Both the position numbers and the translations under genes were made by a program. Under the pieces are notes generated by a model. The model did not search any database. It was given only the letters and a program-made list of their open reading frames with translations, and was not told where the DNA came from. DNA of 64,000 nucleotides from Saccharopolyspora kobensis (GTDB taxonomy: Bacteria > Actinomycetota > Actinomycetes > Mycobacteriales > Pseudonocardiaceae): the NCBI RefSeq assembly GCF_900108315.1, contig NZ_FNVB01000011.1:62001-126000 (forward strand). The letters are read 5' to 3'. Shown here one piece after another: positions 41,228 to 49,522 of this stretch (the stretch's first letter is position 1; each line of letters opens with the position of its first letter).

Positions 41228-41269
41228 CGTGAGCGGTTCGGGGTGCCAGAGCGCCCCGAACCGCTCACG
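41228..41269. repeat. 19-bp hairpin, second member of the GTGAGNG family
   Basis: CCGTGAGCGGTTCGGGGTG (about 41227-41245) pairs with 41252-41270, loop CCAGAG. The stem has the same 19-bp/6-base geometry as 36282-36325, with paired substitutions that keep pairing. It lies 22 bases after the stop of the preceding gene, so it acts as its terminator. Confidence 0.75.
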
Positions 41270-41407
41270 TGCGTGCGGCGGGTGTGCGTCGCCCCGTCCC
41301 CCGGACCGTCGGCGGGCCTTGCTAGCCTTGTCCAGTTCGTCGACGCGAACGACCCTCCTGCCATGGAGAGCCCATGGCCGTGAGTCCACAGGAGGTGAAT
41401 GGTCTTC

Positions 41408-41755
41408 ATGCGTCATTACGAGCTCATGGTCATCCTGGACCCGAGCCTGGACGAGCGCACCGTCGCTCCGTCCTTGGAGAACTTCCTCAACGTCGTCCGC
41501 AACGACGGTGGCACCGTCGAGAAGGTCGATGTCTGGGGCCGCCGTCGGCTGTCCTACGAGATCGAGAAGAACGCCGAGGGCATCTACGTCGTCCTGGACC
41601 TCAACAGCGAGCCGGCCACCATCAAGGAACTGGACCGGCAGCTGAACCTCAACGAGTCGATCCTGCGGACCAAGGTCCTGCGCAAGGTCGTCGAGCCCCG
41701 CAAGGCCGCGCGTGCCGCCAAGGCCCGTGCCGCCGCTGCTCAGGCCAGCGCCTGA
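41408..41755 (+). CDS. rpsF: 30S ribosomal protein S6
   Basis: A 115-residue S6, binder of S18 in the 30S platform. It opens MRHYELMVILDPSLDERTVA and shows the family core VDVWGRRRLSYEIEKNAEGI. The C-terminal tail KAARAAKARAAAAQASA is typical of actinobacteria. The ATG at 41408 fits the usual N-terminus; the ATG at 41399, closer to AGGAGG, would add MVF. First gene of the rpsF-ssb-rpsR-rplI unit. Confidence 0.97.
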   Translation: MRHYELMVILDPSLDERTVAPSLENFLNVVRNDGGTVEKVDVWGRRRLSYEIEKNAEGIYVVLDLNSEPATIKELDRQLNLNESILRTKVLRKVVEPRKAARAAKARAAAAQASA

Positions 41756-41797
41756 TCCGGCCCGAATCGCTAACGACCAGACTGGAGTCCCCAGGTC

Positions 41798-42280
41798 ATG
41801 GCTGGTGAAACGGTAATCACGGTGGTCGGCAACCTGACCGCCGATCCGGAGCTGCGCTTCACCCCGTCCGGTGCCGCGGTCGCGAACTTCACGGTCGCGT
41901 CCACGCCCCGGACCTTCGACCGCCAGAGCGGCGAGTGGAAGGACGGCGAAGCCCTCTTCCTGCGCTGCAACATCTGGCGGCAGGCAGCGGAGAACGTGGC
42001 CGAGTCGCTGACCCGCGGCATGCGGGTGGTCGTGCAGGGCAGGCTGCGCCAGCGCTCCTTCGAGACGAAGGAGGGCGAGAAGCGCACCGTCGTCGAGCTC
42101 GAGGTCGACGAGATCGGTCCGTCCCTGCGCTACGCGACCGCCAAGGTCAACAAGGTCAGCCGTGGCGGCAGCGGCTTCAGCGGCGGTGGCGGCCCGGCCG
42201 GCCCGCCGGCCGACGACCCGTGGGGTTCCGCACCACCTGCCGGTTCCGGCGGTGGGTTCAGCGACGAGCCGCCGTTCTAA
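41798..42280 (+). CDS. ssb: Single-stranded DNA-binding protein
   Basis: A 160-residue SSB. The OB fold begins GETVITVVGNLTADPELRFT, with RCNIWRQAAENVAESL and GMRVVVQGRLRQRSFE. A Gly/Pro-rich linker (about 120-150) leads to the acidic tip DEPPF, the docking peptide for replication and repair partners. Coats ssDNA and recruits DnaB-associated enzymes. It is placed 42 bases after rpsF. Confidence 0.97.
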   Translation: MAGETVITVVGNLTADPELRFTPSGAAVANFTVASTPRTFDRQSGEWKDGEALFLRCNIWRQAAENVAESLTRGMRVVVQGRLRQRSFETKEGEKRTVVELEVDEIGPSLRYATAKVNKVSRGGSGFSGGGGPAGPPADDPWGSAPPAGSGGGFSDEPPF

Positions 42281-42325
42281 GCGCGGCGACAACGCTCTCG
42301 AAGTTTTCGTTCAGGAGGAAGACCG

Positions 42326-42562
42326 ATGGCCAAGGCGCCTGTGCGCAAGCCGAAGAAGAAGGTCTGCGTGTTCTGCAAGGACAAGGCCGCGCAGATCGAC
42401 TACAAGGACACGACGCTGCTGCGGAAGTACATCTCCGACCGCGGCAAGATCCGTGCCCGTCGCGTGACCGGTAACTGCAGCCAGCACCAGCGCGACGTCG
42501 CCATCGCGGTGAAGAACGCCCGCGAGATGGCGCTGCTGCCCTACACCTCGACCGCTCGCTGA
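42326..42562 (+). CDS. rpsR: 30S ribosomal protein S18, zinc-type
   Basis: A 78-residue S18 of the C+ form: KKKVCVFCKDKAAQIDYKD supplies CxxC and VTGNCSQHQR supplies Cys/His, so it should bind zinc. Actinobacteria often carry a second zinc-free copy under Zur control elsewhere; this one is the copy in the rpsF-dnaB block. GGAGG precedes its ATG. Confidence 0.97.
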   Translation: MAKAPVRKPKKKVCVFCKDKAAQIDYKDTTLLRKYISDRGKIRARRVTGNCSQHQRDVAIAVKNAREMALLPYTSTAR

Positions 42563-42581
42563 CCAAGGAAGGAGCCACGTC

Positions 42582-43034
42582 GTGAAGATCATCCTCACCG
42601 CTGACGTCTCCAACCTCGGCGAGTCCGGCGACATCGTCGAGGTCAAGGACGGCTACGCGCGCAACTACCTGCTGCCCAAGGGCCTGGCCATCGTGGCCAC
42701 CAAGGGTGCGCAGAAGCAGATCGAGACGATCCGCCGCGTCCAGGAGAACCGCCGCGTGCGGAACCTGGAGCACGCGCACGAGCTGAAGCAGCAGCTGCAG
42801 AACCTGGGCGGCGTCACGCTGACCGCCAAGGTCTCGCCGCAGGGCAAGCTGTTCGGCTCGATCACCACCGGCGACGTCGTCGCCGCTGTCCGCAAGGCGG
42901 GCGGCCCGAACCTGGACAAGCGTTCGGTCAGCCTGCGCGGTCACATCAAGTCGCTCGGCAAGCACGTCGTCGACGTGCAGCTGCACCCGGACGTGGCGGC
43001 CAACGTCAGCGTCCAGGTCACCAAGGGCGAGTGA
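42582..43034 (+). CDS. rplI: 50S ribosomal protein L9
   Basis: A 150-residue L9. The N-terminal domain is MKIILTADVSNLGESGDIVE with DGYARNYLLPKGLA, then a long connecting helix (QKQIETIRRVQENRRVRNLE) and a C-terminal rRNA-binding domain ending LHPDVAANVSVQVTKGE. GTG start at 42582 after AAGGAAGGAG. It ends in a 15-bp terminator. Confidence 0.97.
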   Translation: MKIILTADVSNLGESGDIVEVKDGYARNYLLPKGLAIVATKGAQKQIETIRRVQENRRVRNLEHAHELKQQLQNLGGVTLTAKVSPQGKLFGSITTGDVVAAVRKAGGPNLDKRSVSLRGHIKSLGKHVVDVQLHPDVAANVSVQVTKGE

Positions 43035-43054
43035 CCAGGTAACACCGCTTCAAC

Positions 43055-43103
43055 CGCAGCATCGTCCACTCCGACCTTCAGGTGAAGGGTGGACGATGCT
43101 GCG
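43055..43103. terminator. 15-bp terminator of the rpsF-rplI operon
   Basis: CGCAGCATCGTCCAC (43055-43069) and GTGGACGATGCTGCG (43089-43103) form a perfect stem with an inner CTTCA/TGAAG pair. It separates dnaB from the ribosomal operon. Confidence 0.9.
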
Positions 43104-43183
43104 TCCGGCGCGCGCACCGGCGGTCACGGTGACGACGGAGTTCCACCGATTCCGACACGCCGAGCAGCGCGACACGCCCGGAC

Positions 43184-43348
43184 TTTTCCACGGATTTCTT
43201 CCACAGCCTATGCACAGCCTCTGACCAGGGGATTCTTGTCACTTTTGACGAGTTGTCCCCAAGTTGTCCCCAGCTGTGCGGATGGCTGCTGCGAGTTATC
43301 CCCAGCTCGGTTCGATCTATCCACAGGTTGTCCCGAGCTTTGTCCACA
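43184..43348. promoter_or_regulatory. Phased array of nine DnaA-like boxes upstream of dnaB
   Basis: Read on the plus strand: TTTTCCACG 43184, TCTTCCACA 43197, CTATGCACA 43208, TTGTCCCCA 43253, TTGTCCCCA 43264, TTATCCCCA 43296, CTATCCACA 43317, TTGTCCCGA 43328 and TTGTCCACA 43340 (perfect). All share one orientation. Start-to-start steps are 13, 11, 45, 11, 32, 21, 11 and 12, close to multiples of the helical repeat. The 415-base gap before dnaB has no gene. Confidence 0.8.
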
Positions 43349-43449
43349 GCTTGACTTGCCTGCTCCGAGCAGGCGATCTAGCTTCGCGCGCGTGCCCACG
43401 CGCCCACCGCGCGCGATGGTCTTGGCGCCGGAGGAGGTGACCGGGTCAG

Positions 43450-44847
43450 GTGGCGATGCCAGAGGAACCCGAAGACCCCTACTTCGACGATGACGAGGGC
43501 GGCGGCAGCGGTGCCGCTCGCACCTTCGAGCGGCAGCCTCCGCAGGACCTCGCCGCGGAGCAGTCCGTGCTCGGCGGCATGATGCTGAGCAAGGACGCGA
43601 TCGCCGACGTCGTCGAGGCCCTCAGCCCCAACGACTTCTACCGCCCGGCCCACCAGACGATCTACGACTGCATCCTGGACCTCTACGGCCGCGGCGAACC
43701 GGCGGACGCGATCACCGTGTCCGCCGAGCTGGAGCGCCGCCAGGAACTGCTCAAGGTCGGCGGCGCCCCCTACCTGCACACGCTGATCGCCACCGTGCCC
43801 ACGGCGGCGAACGCGGGCTACTACGCGGAGATCGTCGCGGAGAAGGCGATCCTGCGCCGGCTGGTCGAGGCGGGCACCCGCATCGTCCAGCTCGGCTACC
43901 ACGGCTCCGAAGGCGCGGCGATCGAGGAGATCGTGGACCGCGCCCAGGCGTCGATCTACGACGTCACGGAACGCCGCGCGAGCGAGGACTACCACGCCCT
44001 CGAAGAACTCCTCCAGCCGACGATGGACGAGATCGACGCGATCGCGTCCCGAGGCGGCCAGTCCCAGGGCATCCCCACCGGCTTCGCCGACCTCGACGCC
44101 CTCACCAACGGCCTCCACGCAGGCCAGATGATCATCGTCGCGGCCCGTCCTGGTGTGGGTAAATCGACCCTGGGACTGGACTTCTGCCGGGCTGCTTCGG
44201 TGCAGCACGGGTTGGCGACCGTCATCTTCTCGCTGGAGATGGGGCGCACCGAGATCGTCATGCGCATGCTCTCCGCCGAGGCCCGGATCCGGCTCGGCGA
44301 CATGCGCGGTGGCCGGATGACCGATGACGACTGGACCCGGTTGGCGCGGCGGATGAGCGAGATCAGCGAGGCACCGATCTTCATCGACGACTCGCCGAAC
44401 CTCACCATGATGGAGATCCGCGCCAAGGCGCGGCGGCTCAAGCAGCGGCACGACATCCAGCTCATCGTCGTGGACTACATGCAGCTGATGACCTCGGGCA
44501 AGCGCGTCGAGTCCCGTCAGCAGGAGGTCTCGGAGTTCTCCCGAAACCTCAAGCTGCTGGCCAAGGAGCTCGAAGTCCCGCTGGTCGCGATCTCCCAGCT
44601 CAACCGAGGCCCGGAACAGCGAACGGACAAGAAGCCGCAGCTCTCCGACCTCCGCGAGTCCGGCTCCCTGGAGCAGGACGCGGACATGGTGATCCTGATC
44701 CACCGCCCGGACGCCTTCGAGCGGGACGACCCGCGCATGGGCGAGGCGGACCTGATCCTGGCCAAGCACCGAGCCGGTCCGACGGCGACGATCACCGTCG
44801 CGCACCAGCTGCACTACAGCCGCTTCGTCGACATGGCCCAGGAGTAG
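43450..44847 (+). CDS. dnaB: Replicative DNA helicase
   Basis: A 465-residue hexameric helicase that unwinds the fork 5'-3'. The N-terminal primase/loader domain contains PPQDLAAEQSVLGGMMLSKD. The RecA-fold core has Walker A AARPGVGKST (about residues 236-245), ATVIFSLEMGRTEIVMRM, IQLIVVDYMQLM (Walker B) and LRESGSLEQDADMVILIHR. No intein interrupts the P-loop. The GTG at 43450 is placed ten bases after GGAGGAGGTGA. The upstream DnaA-box array suggests coupling of its expression or of local DNA to DnaA. Confidence 0.97.
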   Translation: MAMPEEPEDPYFDDDEGGGSGAARTFERQPPQDLAAEQSVLGGMMLSKDAIADVVEALSPNDFYRPAHQTIYDCILDLYGRGEPADAITVSAELERRQELLKVGGAPYLHTLIATVPTAANAGYYAEIVAEKAILRRLVEAGTRIVQLGYHGSEGAAIEEIVDRAQASIYDVTERRASEDYHALEELLQPTMDEIDAIASRGGQSQGIPTGFADLDALTNGLHAGQMIIVAARPGVGKSTLGLDFCRAASVQHGLATVIFSLEMGRTEIVMRMLSAEARIRLGDMRGGRMTDDDWTRLARRMSEISEAPIFIDDSPNLTMMEIRAKARRLKQRHDIQLIVVDYMQLMTSGKRVESRQQEVSEFSRNLKLLAKELEVPLVAISQLNRGPEQRTDKKPQLSDLRESGSLEQDADMVILIHRPDAFERDDPRMGEADLILAKHRAGPTATITVAHQLHYSRFVDMAQE

Positions 44848-44914
44848 TCCCGGCTGCAGGTTGTTGGAACAGCGGCTGAGCGCTCGGTCCTCGGTCGACG
44901 CAGAGCACCATCGA

Positions 44915-45922
44915 TCAGCAGGCCCGGGTGCCTGACCGGGCAAACCGGTCCTGCGCAGGATCGGGGCCGTCCGGAAGTGGTTTCGGGCCGACCAGTTGCA
45001 CCAGCACCGCGCCGGTCAGCAGGATCACCGCCCCGGCCACCTGCGTCAGGCCCAGCGCCTGGCCGAGCAGCAGCCAGGCCAGTACGGCGGCGACCAGCGG
45101 TTCCACCAGGGCCAGCACACTGGCCGAGGCCGGGGGCAGAGTGCGCAGCGCCCGAAGCCCGGCCAGGTAGGGCAGCACGGTGCCGGCCAGGGCCAGCACC
45201 AGCAGCGCCAGCCACACCGGAATCCGCAGGCCGCCGAGTTCCACCGGGGCGTCGAGCAGGCCCGCGGGGAGCGTCCACGGCGGGGTGACGGCGCTGACCA
45301 CCACCGCGCCGATCACCAGCCCGGCCGCGGTCAACCCGAACGTGTCGTGCCTGCTCGCACCGCGCTCACCGAGCAGGAAGTACCCGGCCGAGCAGATCGC
45401 CGCGGCCAGACCGCAGGCGAGGCCGAGCAGGTCGATTCGGGCTCCCCGCCCGAACTCCGCGACCAGCGCCAATCCGGCCACCGCCAGCCCGATACCCAGC
45501 CACACCAGACCGGGCAGCCGGGTGCGGCGCACCACCCGCACCCACAGCGCGACCAGCGCGGGTGCCAGATTGACCAGCACCATCGCCACCCCGACCGGGA
45601 TCCGGGCCACGGCCAGGAAGAAGAACAGCTGCACTCCGGCGACGCCGAGCAGGCCGTAGCTGACCAGCGGCCACAGGTCGGCGCGACGGAACCGCAGCGC
45701 CTGCGGCCGCAGCACCACGACCACTGGTGCCAGCAGCACCGCGGCCAGCGCGATCCGCGCCGAGGTCACTGCCATCGGGGACCAGCCCGTCGCCATCACC
45801 GTCTTGGCCAGCGGGCCGGAACTCGCGAACAGCACCCACGAGCTCAAGCACAGCCCGGTCGCCTGGGCCTGGCGCGGTCTTCTCCAGTGCGGCCACAGTC
45901 CGCAGTCTGCCCCCGGGATCAC
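44915..45922 (-). CDS. EamA/DMT-family transporter
   Basis: A 335-residue drug/metabolite transporter with ten helices in two EamA repeats: the first contains GPLAKTVMATGWSPMAVTSA and YGLLGVAGVQLFFFLAVARI, the second has TVLPYLAGLRALRTLPPASA followed by SVLALVEPL. The family exports amino acids, nucleosides or dyes; the substrate is unknown. The GTG at 45922 sits almost on top of AGGAAG, a weak start, but the N-terminus before GLCLSSWVLFAS fits the first helix. Confidence 0.85.
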   Translation of the reverse strand: MIPGADCGLWPHWRRPRQAQATGLCLSSWVLFASSGPLAKTVMATGWSPMAVTSARIALAAVLLAPVVVVLRPQALRFRRADLWPLVSYGLLGVAGVQLFFFLAVARIPVGVAMVLVNLAPALVALWVRVVRRTRLPGLVWLGIGLAVAGLALVAEFGRGARIDLLGLACGLAAAICSAGYFLLGERGASRHDTFGLTAAGLVIGAVVVSAVTPPWTLPAGLLDAPVELGGLRIPVWLALLVLALAGTVLPYLAGLRALRTLPPASASVLALVEPLVAAVLAWLLLGQALGLTQVAGAVILLTGAVLVQLVGPKPLPDGPDPAQDRFARSGTRAC

Positions 45923-45987
45923 CTTCCTGAACAGCGATTTTCCGGCGGCAGATGTCGGCGCCGGTGTGCGAGCGTCCCGGCGCGTGA

Positions 45988-46965
45988 TCAGCCTTCCTGT
46001 CGTGCGTCGGCGTGGTCGGCGAGCCGGCTGGCCAGTGCTCGCACCAGGTCGCGGAGGGCGTCGGGTCGTTCGATGACGAACGGCCGGTCGAGGGCGGCGA
46101 GCAGGGGCGGTATCCATTCGAGGCGTTGTGCTCGGATCCGGGCCCGGAACCAGGGAGTGCCGGGGTCGATCTGCTCCAGCTTGGCGACGGACGGTGGGAG
46201 GACGGAGCGGATCTGCTCGGGCGTCGCTCGGATCCGCACGGACACCTCGTGCTCGTACGGCGTCTCGGCGATCGCGGTCAGCACCCGCTCGGCCGGGTCG
46301 AAGCCCGTTGGGGCGTCGAACGTTCCGGGGCGCAGCTCGACGGTCGTGATCCGGTCGACGCGGAACGTGCGCACCTGCTCGCTGGCCGAGTCGAAGCCGG
46401 TCAGGTACCACCGCCCGGAGTGGGCCACGACCCCGTACGGGTGGACGACGCGTTCGCTGGCGCCGCCGTGACCGGCGGTGTAGCCGAGATCGACCGGGCG
46501 TCGATCCCGCGCCGCTTCCGCGACGGTGAGCAGGACCTCGGCTTCCGCCGTGAGCGCCGATCGCGCGGGCGCGGTGAAGTCGGCGATCTCCAGCAGCGCG
46601 TCGAGCCGGCGGCCTAGAGCTCCGGGCAGCACCCGGCGGACTTTCGCGACCGCGCTCTCGGCGGCCGCGGCCGAGGTGCTGAGCAACCCGGCGCGGCGGC
46701 CCGCGACCAGGCCGAGCAGGACGGCGAGCGCCTCCTCGTCGGTGAGCATCAGCGGCGGCATCCGATAGCCCGGCGCCAGGCGGTACCCGCCGTGCCGCCC
46801 GCGCACCGAGCGGACCGGGATGTCCAGGTCCAGGAGATGACCGACGTAGCGGCGGACCGTGCGCTCGTCCACGTCGAGTCGTTCGGCGAGCTCGGCGACG
46901 GTCCGGGTGCCTCCGCGCTGGAGGATCTCCAGCAATGCCAGTACGCGGGCGATCGGCCGAGTCAC
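45988..46965 (-). CDS. HTH/WYL-domain regulator
   Basis: A 325-residue regulator. HTH: RTVAELAERLDVDERTVRRY, wing VRGRHGGYRLAPGYRMPPLM. The WYL domain contains HPYGVVAHSGRWYLTGFDS, then a WCX-like C-terminus. It is divergent from the VOC gene at 47069; the 103-base gap makes that gene the likely target, but no clear dyad stands out there. ATG at 46965. Confidence 0.92.
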   Translation of the reverse strand: MTRPIARVLALLEILQRGGTRTVAELAERLDVDERTVRRYVGHLLDLDIPVRSVRGRHGGYRLAPGYRMPPLMLTDEEALAVLLGLVAGRRAGLLSTSAAAAESAVAKVRRVLPGALGRRLDALLEIADFTAPARSALTAEAEVLLTVAEAARDRRPVDLGYTAGHGGASERVVHPYGVVAHSGRWYLTGFDSASEQVRTFRVDRITTVELRPGTFDAPTGFDPAERVLTAIAETPYEHEVSVRIRATPEQIRSVLPPSVAKLEQIDPGTPWFRARIRAQRLEWIPPLLAALDRPFVIERPDALRDLVRALASRLADHADARQEG

Positions 46966-47068
46966 CGCAAGATCCTCCCAATACCGGGCGGATCCTGTCC
47001 ACTATTGCTCCTAACGTGGCCGGTGACCCCTCGGGAGGGAGCGCCCTCCCAGGCAGGAAGGACCCACC

Positions 47069-47473
47069 GTGCAGCTTGTTTCCGTCCGCGTCATCACCAA
47101 CGACGTCGCCCGCCTTGTCGAGTTCTACGAGCAGGTGACCGGCCTCGATGCGCGTCGGCCCGCCGAGCAGTTCGCCGAGCTCGTAGGCCCGTCGTGCACC
47201 TTGGCCATCGGCAGTGCCGAGACGATGGCGCTGTTCAGCGCCGGGGCCGCCGTACCCGAGTCGAACCGGACCGCGATCCTCGAATTCCTCGTCGAGGACG
47301 TCGACCGGGAGCACGAACGGCTGACGAGCCTGGCTGCCGCGCCCGAGGTCGTGCAGGAGCCGACCACGATGCCGTGGGGGAACCGCTCCCTGCTGTTCCG
47401 CGATCCCGACGGCAACCTGGTCAACTTCTTCACCCCGCTCACCGACGAGGCCCGCGCAAGGCTCGCCCGCTGA
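47069..47473 (+). CDS. VOC-family (glyoxalase/bleomycin-resistance fold) protein
   Basis: A 134-residue vicinal-oxygen-chelate protein: VRVITNDVARLVEFYEQVTG, then LLFRDPDGNLVNFFTPL with the C-terminal metal-ligand region. VOC members are dioxygenases, isomerases or antibiotic binders; this length and pattern are typical of resistance-like proteins of unknown ligand. GTG start at 47069 with GGAAGG upstream. Paired with the divergent WYL regulator. Confidence 0.88.
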   Translation: MQLVSVRVITNDVARLVEFYEQVTGLDARRPAEQFAELVGPSCTLAIGSAETMALFSAGAAVPESNRTAILEFLVEDVDREHERLTSLAAAPEVVQEPTTMPWGNRSLLFRDPDGNLVNFFTPLTDEARARLAR

Positions 47474-47597
47474 CCGGCCGCGTCAGCATCGGACCAGCCG
47501 TTTTCGGCACGGCACGCGAACCACAGCGCCGGGACAGCCATGCGTCGCAAGGGATTCGCTGCCCTTGGCGCCCCGAGATCTCGCGCGGAGTGCTCAG

Positions 47598-48731
47598 CTA
47601 CGACGAGGTCGGGCTGTCCGAGCAGCGGGGCTGGAAGAAGTCGAGCATCTTCCGGCTGGCGTCCGGGGCCATCAGCAGTTCCTGCAGATCCGCGGACATC
47701 CGGGCGGCCGCGCTGGTGCGCTCGAACATCTCGCGTTCGTATTCCCTTGCGGCGGCGGGGAAGTCGTCCGGGTGCTCGGCCAGCGCGAGGCCGAGCAGGG
47801 CGCCGTCGAGCAGCGCCATGTTGGCGCCCTCTCCCACCGGTGGCATCAGGTGGGCGGCGTCCCCGATCAGCGTGACGTCCGGCTTCGGCGGCCAGGTCAG
47901 GCCGACCGGGAGCGTGGTGATCGACCGCGGCACGACCGTGTCGTCGCAGGCCGCGATCAGCGCGGTGATCCGCGGGTCCCAGCCGGGGAGCAGCTCGATG
48001 AGCCGCGCGCGGGCGGCGGGCGGGTCGTCGAACGGGATTCCGCTGGTGTCGAACCAGTTCTCGGCGGTGTTGTAGAAGCTGATGCCGATGCGGACGCGGC
48101 CGTCACGGTTGCGCTGCGCGGCGAGCGAGATGCCGTCGCCGAGCACCCAGTAGTTGCCGCGCCCGACCATCGCCGCGAGGTCGGGGTGCGTGCGGTCGAC
48201 GTCGGGAATGCCGACCTCGACGACGTTCTGGCCGATGTGCGCCGGGCGGGCGTCGGTGAGCAGCGCGCGGACTCGGGAGTTCGCGCCGTCGGCGCCGACC
48301 AGCAGGTCGTACGTCGCAGTGCTGCCGTCGGCGAAGTGCAGCACGCCGTTGTCGGCTGATTCGAACGCTCGCCCCCAGCGCACGGCGCCTGCGGGGAGCG
48401 AATCCAGCAGCAGGTCGCGCAGATCGGCGCGGTCGACCTCGGGTCGTTCGAGCGGAGCGTCGTCGGGCGTGTCCTCTTGGAGCAGGAGGGTTCCGTCCGG
48501 TTCGAGGAGGCGCATGTCCTGGCCTTCGCTCCGCGCGATCGCGTGGAACTCGTCGATCAGGCCGGCCTCGCGCAGCGCCCGCTGGCCGGAGTGGATGTCG
48601 AGCATGCCGCCCTGACCGCGCGCGTCGCGCGACGGTTCCCGTTCGTGCAGCACGGCGTCGATGCCGTTCACGTGCAGCACCCGGGCAAGGGCCAGACCGC
48701 CCAGGCCGGCTCCGACGATGGCGATGGTCAT
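47598..48731 (-). CDS. FAD-dependent monooxygenase (TetX-like)
   Basis: A 377-residue group A flavin monooxygenase. Nucleotide-binding motif IAIVGAGLGGLALARVL, the central motif DLLVGADGANSRVR, and the FAD ribityl motif VTLIGDAAHLMPPVGEGANM. It hydroxylates aromatic or polyketide-like molecules with NAD(P)H; TetX degrades tetracyclines but substrate cannot be inferred here. The ATG at 48731 follows GGAGGG. It is divergent from a TetR regulator that shares a 15-bp dyad. Confidence 0.9.
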   Translation of the reverse strand: MTIAIVGAGLGGLALARVLHVNGIDAVLHEREPSRDARGQGGMLDIHSGQRALREAGLIDEFHAIARSEGQDMRLLEPDGTLLLQEDTPDDAPLERPEVDRADLRDLLLDSLPAGAVRWGRAFESADNGVLHFADGSTATYDLLVGADGANSRVRALLTDARPAHIGQNVVEVGIPDVDRTHPDLAAMVGRGNYWVLGDGISLAAQRNRDGRVRIGISFYNTAENWFDTSGIPFDDPPAARARLIELLPGWDPRITALIAACDDTVVPRSITTLPVGLTWPPKPDVTLIGDAAHLMPPVGEGANMALLDGALLGLALAEHPDDFPAAAREYEREMFERTSAAARMSADLQELLMAPDASRKMLDFFQPRCSDSPTSS

Positions 48732-48760
48732 GGTTCCCTCCTTCGATACGGCGTACTGAT

Positions 48761-48793
48761 CGATACACTGTATCGGCCGATGCGGTGTATCGT
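48761..48793. promoter_or_regulatory. TetR-type operator CGATACA-C-TGTATCG
   Basis: A perfect dyad at 48761-48775 (7-bp arms, central C), with an additional half site GTGTATCG at 48786-48793. It lies between the monooxygenase and the TetR gene, controlling both. Confidence 0.75.
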
Positions 48794-48800
48794 CACCGGC

Positions 48801-49481
48801 ATGTTGGTGTGGGAGAGGCCGGAGCCGCCGAATCGACCCGCGCCGGCCCCGTTGAGCCGGGAGCGGATCGTGCGAGCGGCGATCGGGCTGGCCGACGCGG
48901 ACGGCCTGGATGCGGTCTCGCTGCGCAAGGTCGCCACCGCGCTGGACGTCCGCCCGATGCGGCTCTACGGCTACATCGCGAGCAAGGAGGAGCTGCTCGA
49001 CCTGATGGTCGACGCGGTGCACGCCGAGATCCGGCCGGTCGGAGACGGTTGGCGGGAGGTGCTCCGGTCCCTCGCCGAAGTCACTCGGCACGCCGCGCAC
49101 GAGCACGAATGGCTCGCCGACCTGCTGGGCGGCCGACCTCAGCTCGGGCCGCACGCGCTGGCCAGCGGGGAAGCCGTGCTGGCCGCGCTGGGCGAGGTCG
49201 ACGTGGACGCGGTCATGCCGGTGGTCGCCGCGGTCAACGCGTACGTGATCGGCGCGGTGCGCCGGGAGATCGCCGAGCGGCGGGCCGAGCGGGCCACCGG
49301 GATGGACGAGAAGCGCTGGCAGGCCGCGCTCGGGCCGTATCTGGAGCGGACCTTCGCCACCGGCCGGTTCCCCGCGATGGCCGCGGTGGTGCGCGATGCC
49401 GCCCACCTGGACGCCGACGAGACCTTCCGGATCGGCCTCGAGTTCCTGCTCGACGGCATCGGAGCCAGCATCGCGAGGTGA
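48801..49481 (+). CDS. TetR-family repressor
   Basis: A 226-residue TetR. The HTH lies in LSRERIVRAAIGLADADGLD, then VSLRKVATALDVRPMRLYGY, followed by helices for ligand and dimer contacts. TetR(A)-type C-terminal domain features are suggested by the RPQLGPHALASGEAVLAALG stretch. It probably represses the FAD monooxygenase and itself through the 48761-48775 dyad. ATG 48801, with an alternative at 48780. Confidence 0.92.
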   Translation: MLVWERPEPPNRPAPAPLSRERIVRAAIGLADADGLDAVSLRKVATALDVRPMRLYGYIASKEELLDLMVDAVHAEIRPVGDGWREVLRSLAEVTRHAAHEHEWLADLLGGRPQLGPHALASGEAVLAALGEVDVDAVMPVVAAVNAYVIGAVRREIAERRAERATGMDEKRWQAALGPYLERTFATGRFPAMAAVVRDAAHLDADETFRIGLEFLLDGIGASIAR

Positions 49482-49522
49482 CCGCTCAAGCCGCCGCGGG
49501 GCGGAGGCCGTTCAGCGGGGCT

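Noticed and set aside
43184..43348. Chromosomal origin oriC
   Set aside because: The DnaA boxes are real-looking, but no dnaA, dnaN or rpmH is nearby, and the AT-rich unwinding segment typical of origins is missing. The array is described as a regulatory or titration cluster instead.
43450..44847. DnaB intein
   Set aside because: Mycobacterial DnaB often carries an intein. Here the P-loop and downstream motifs run without interruption, at the usual length of 465 residues.
46966..47068. Operator between the WYL regulator and VOC gene
   Set aside because: The 103-base gap has no inverted repeat above what chance gives, unlike the other divergent pairs, so none is claimed.
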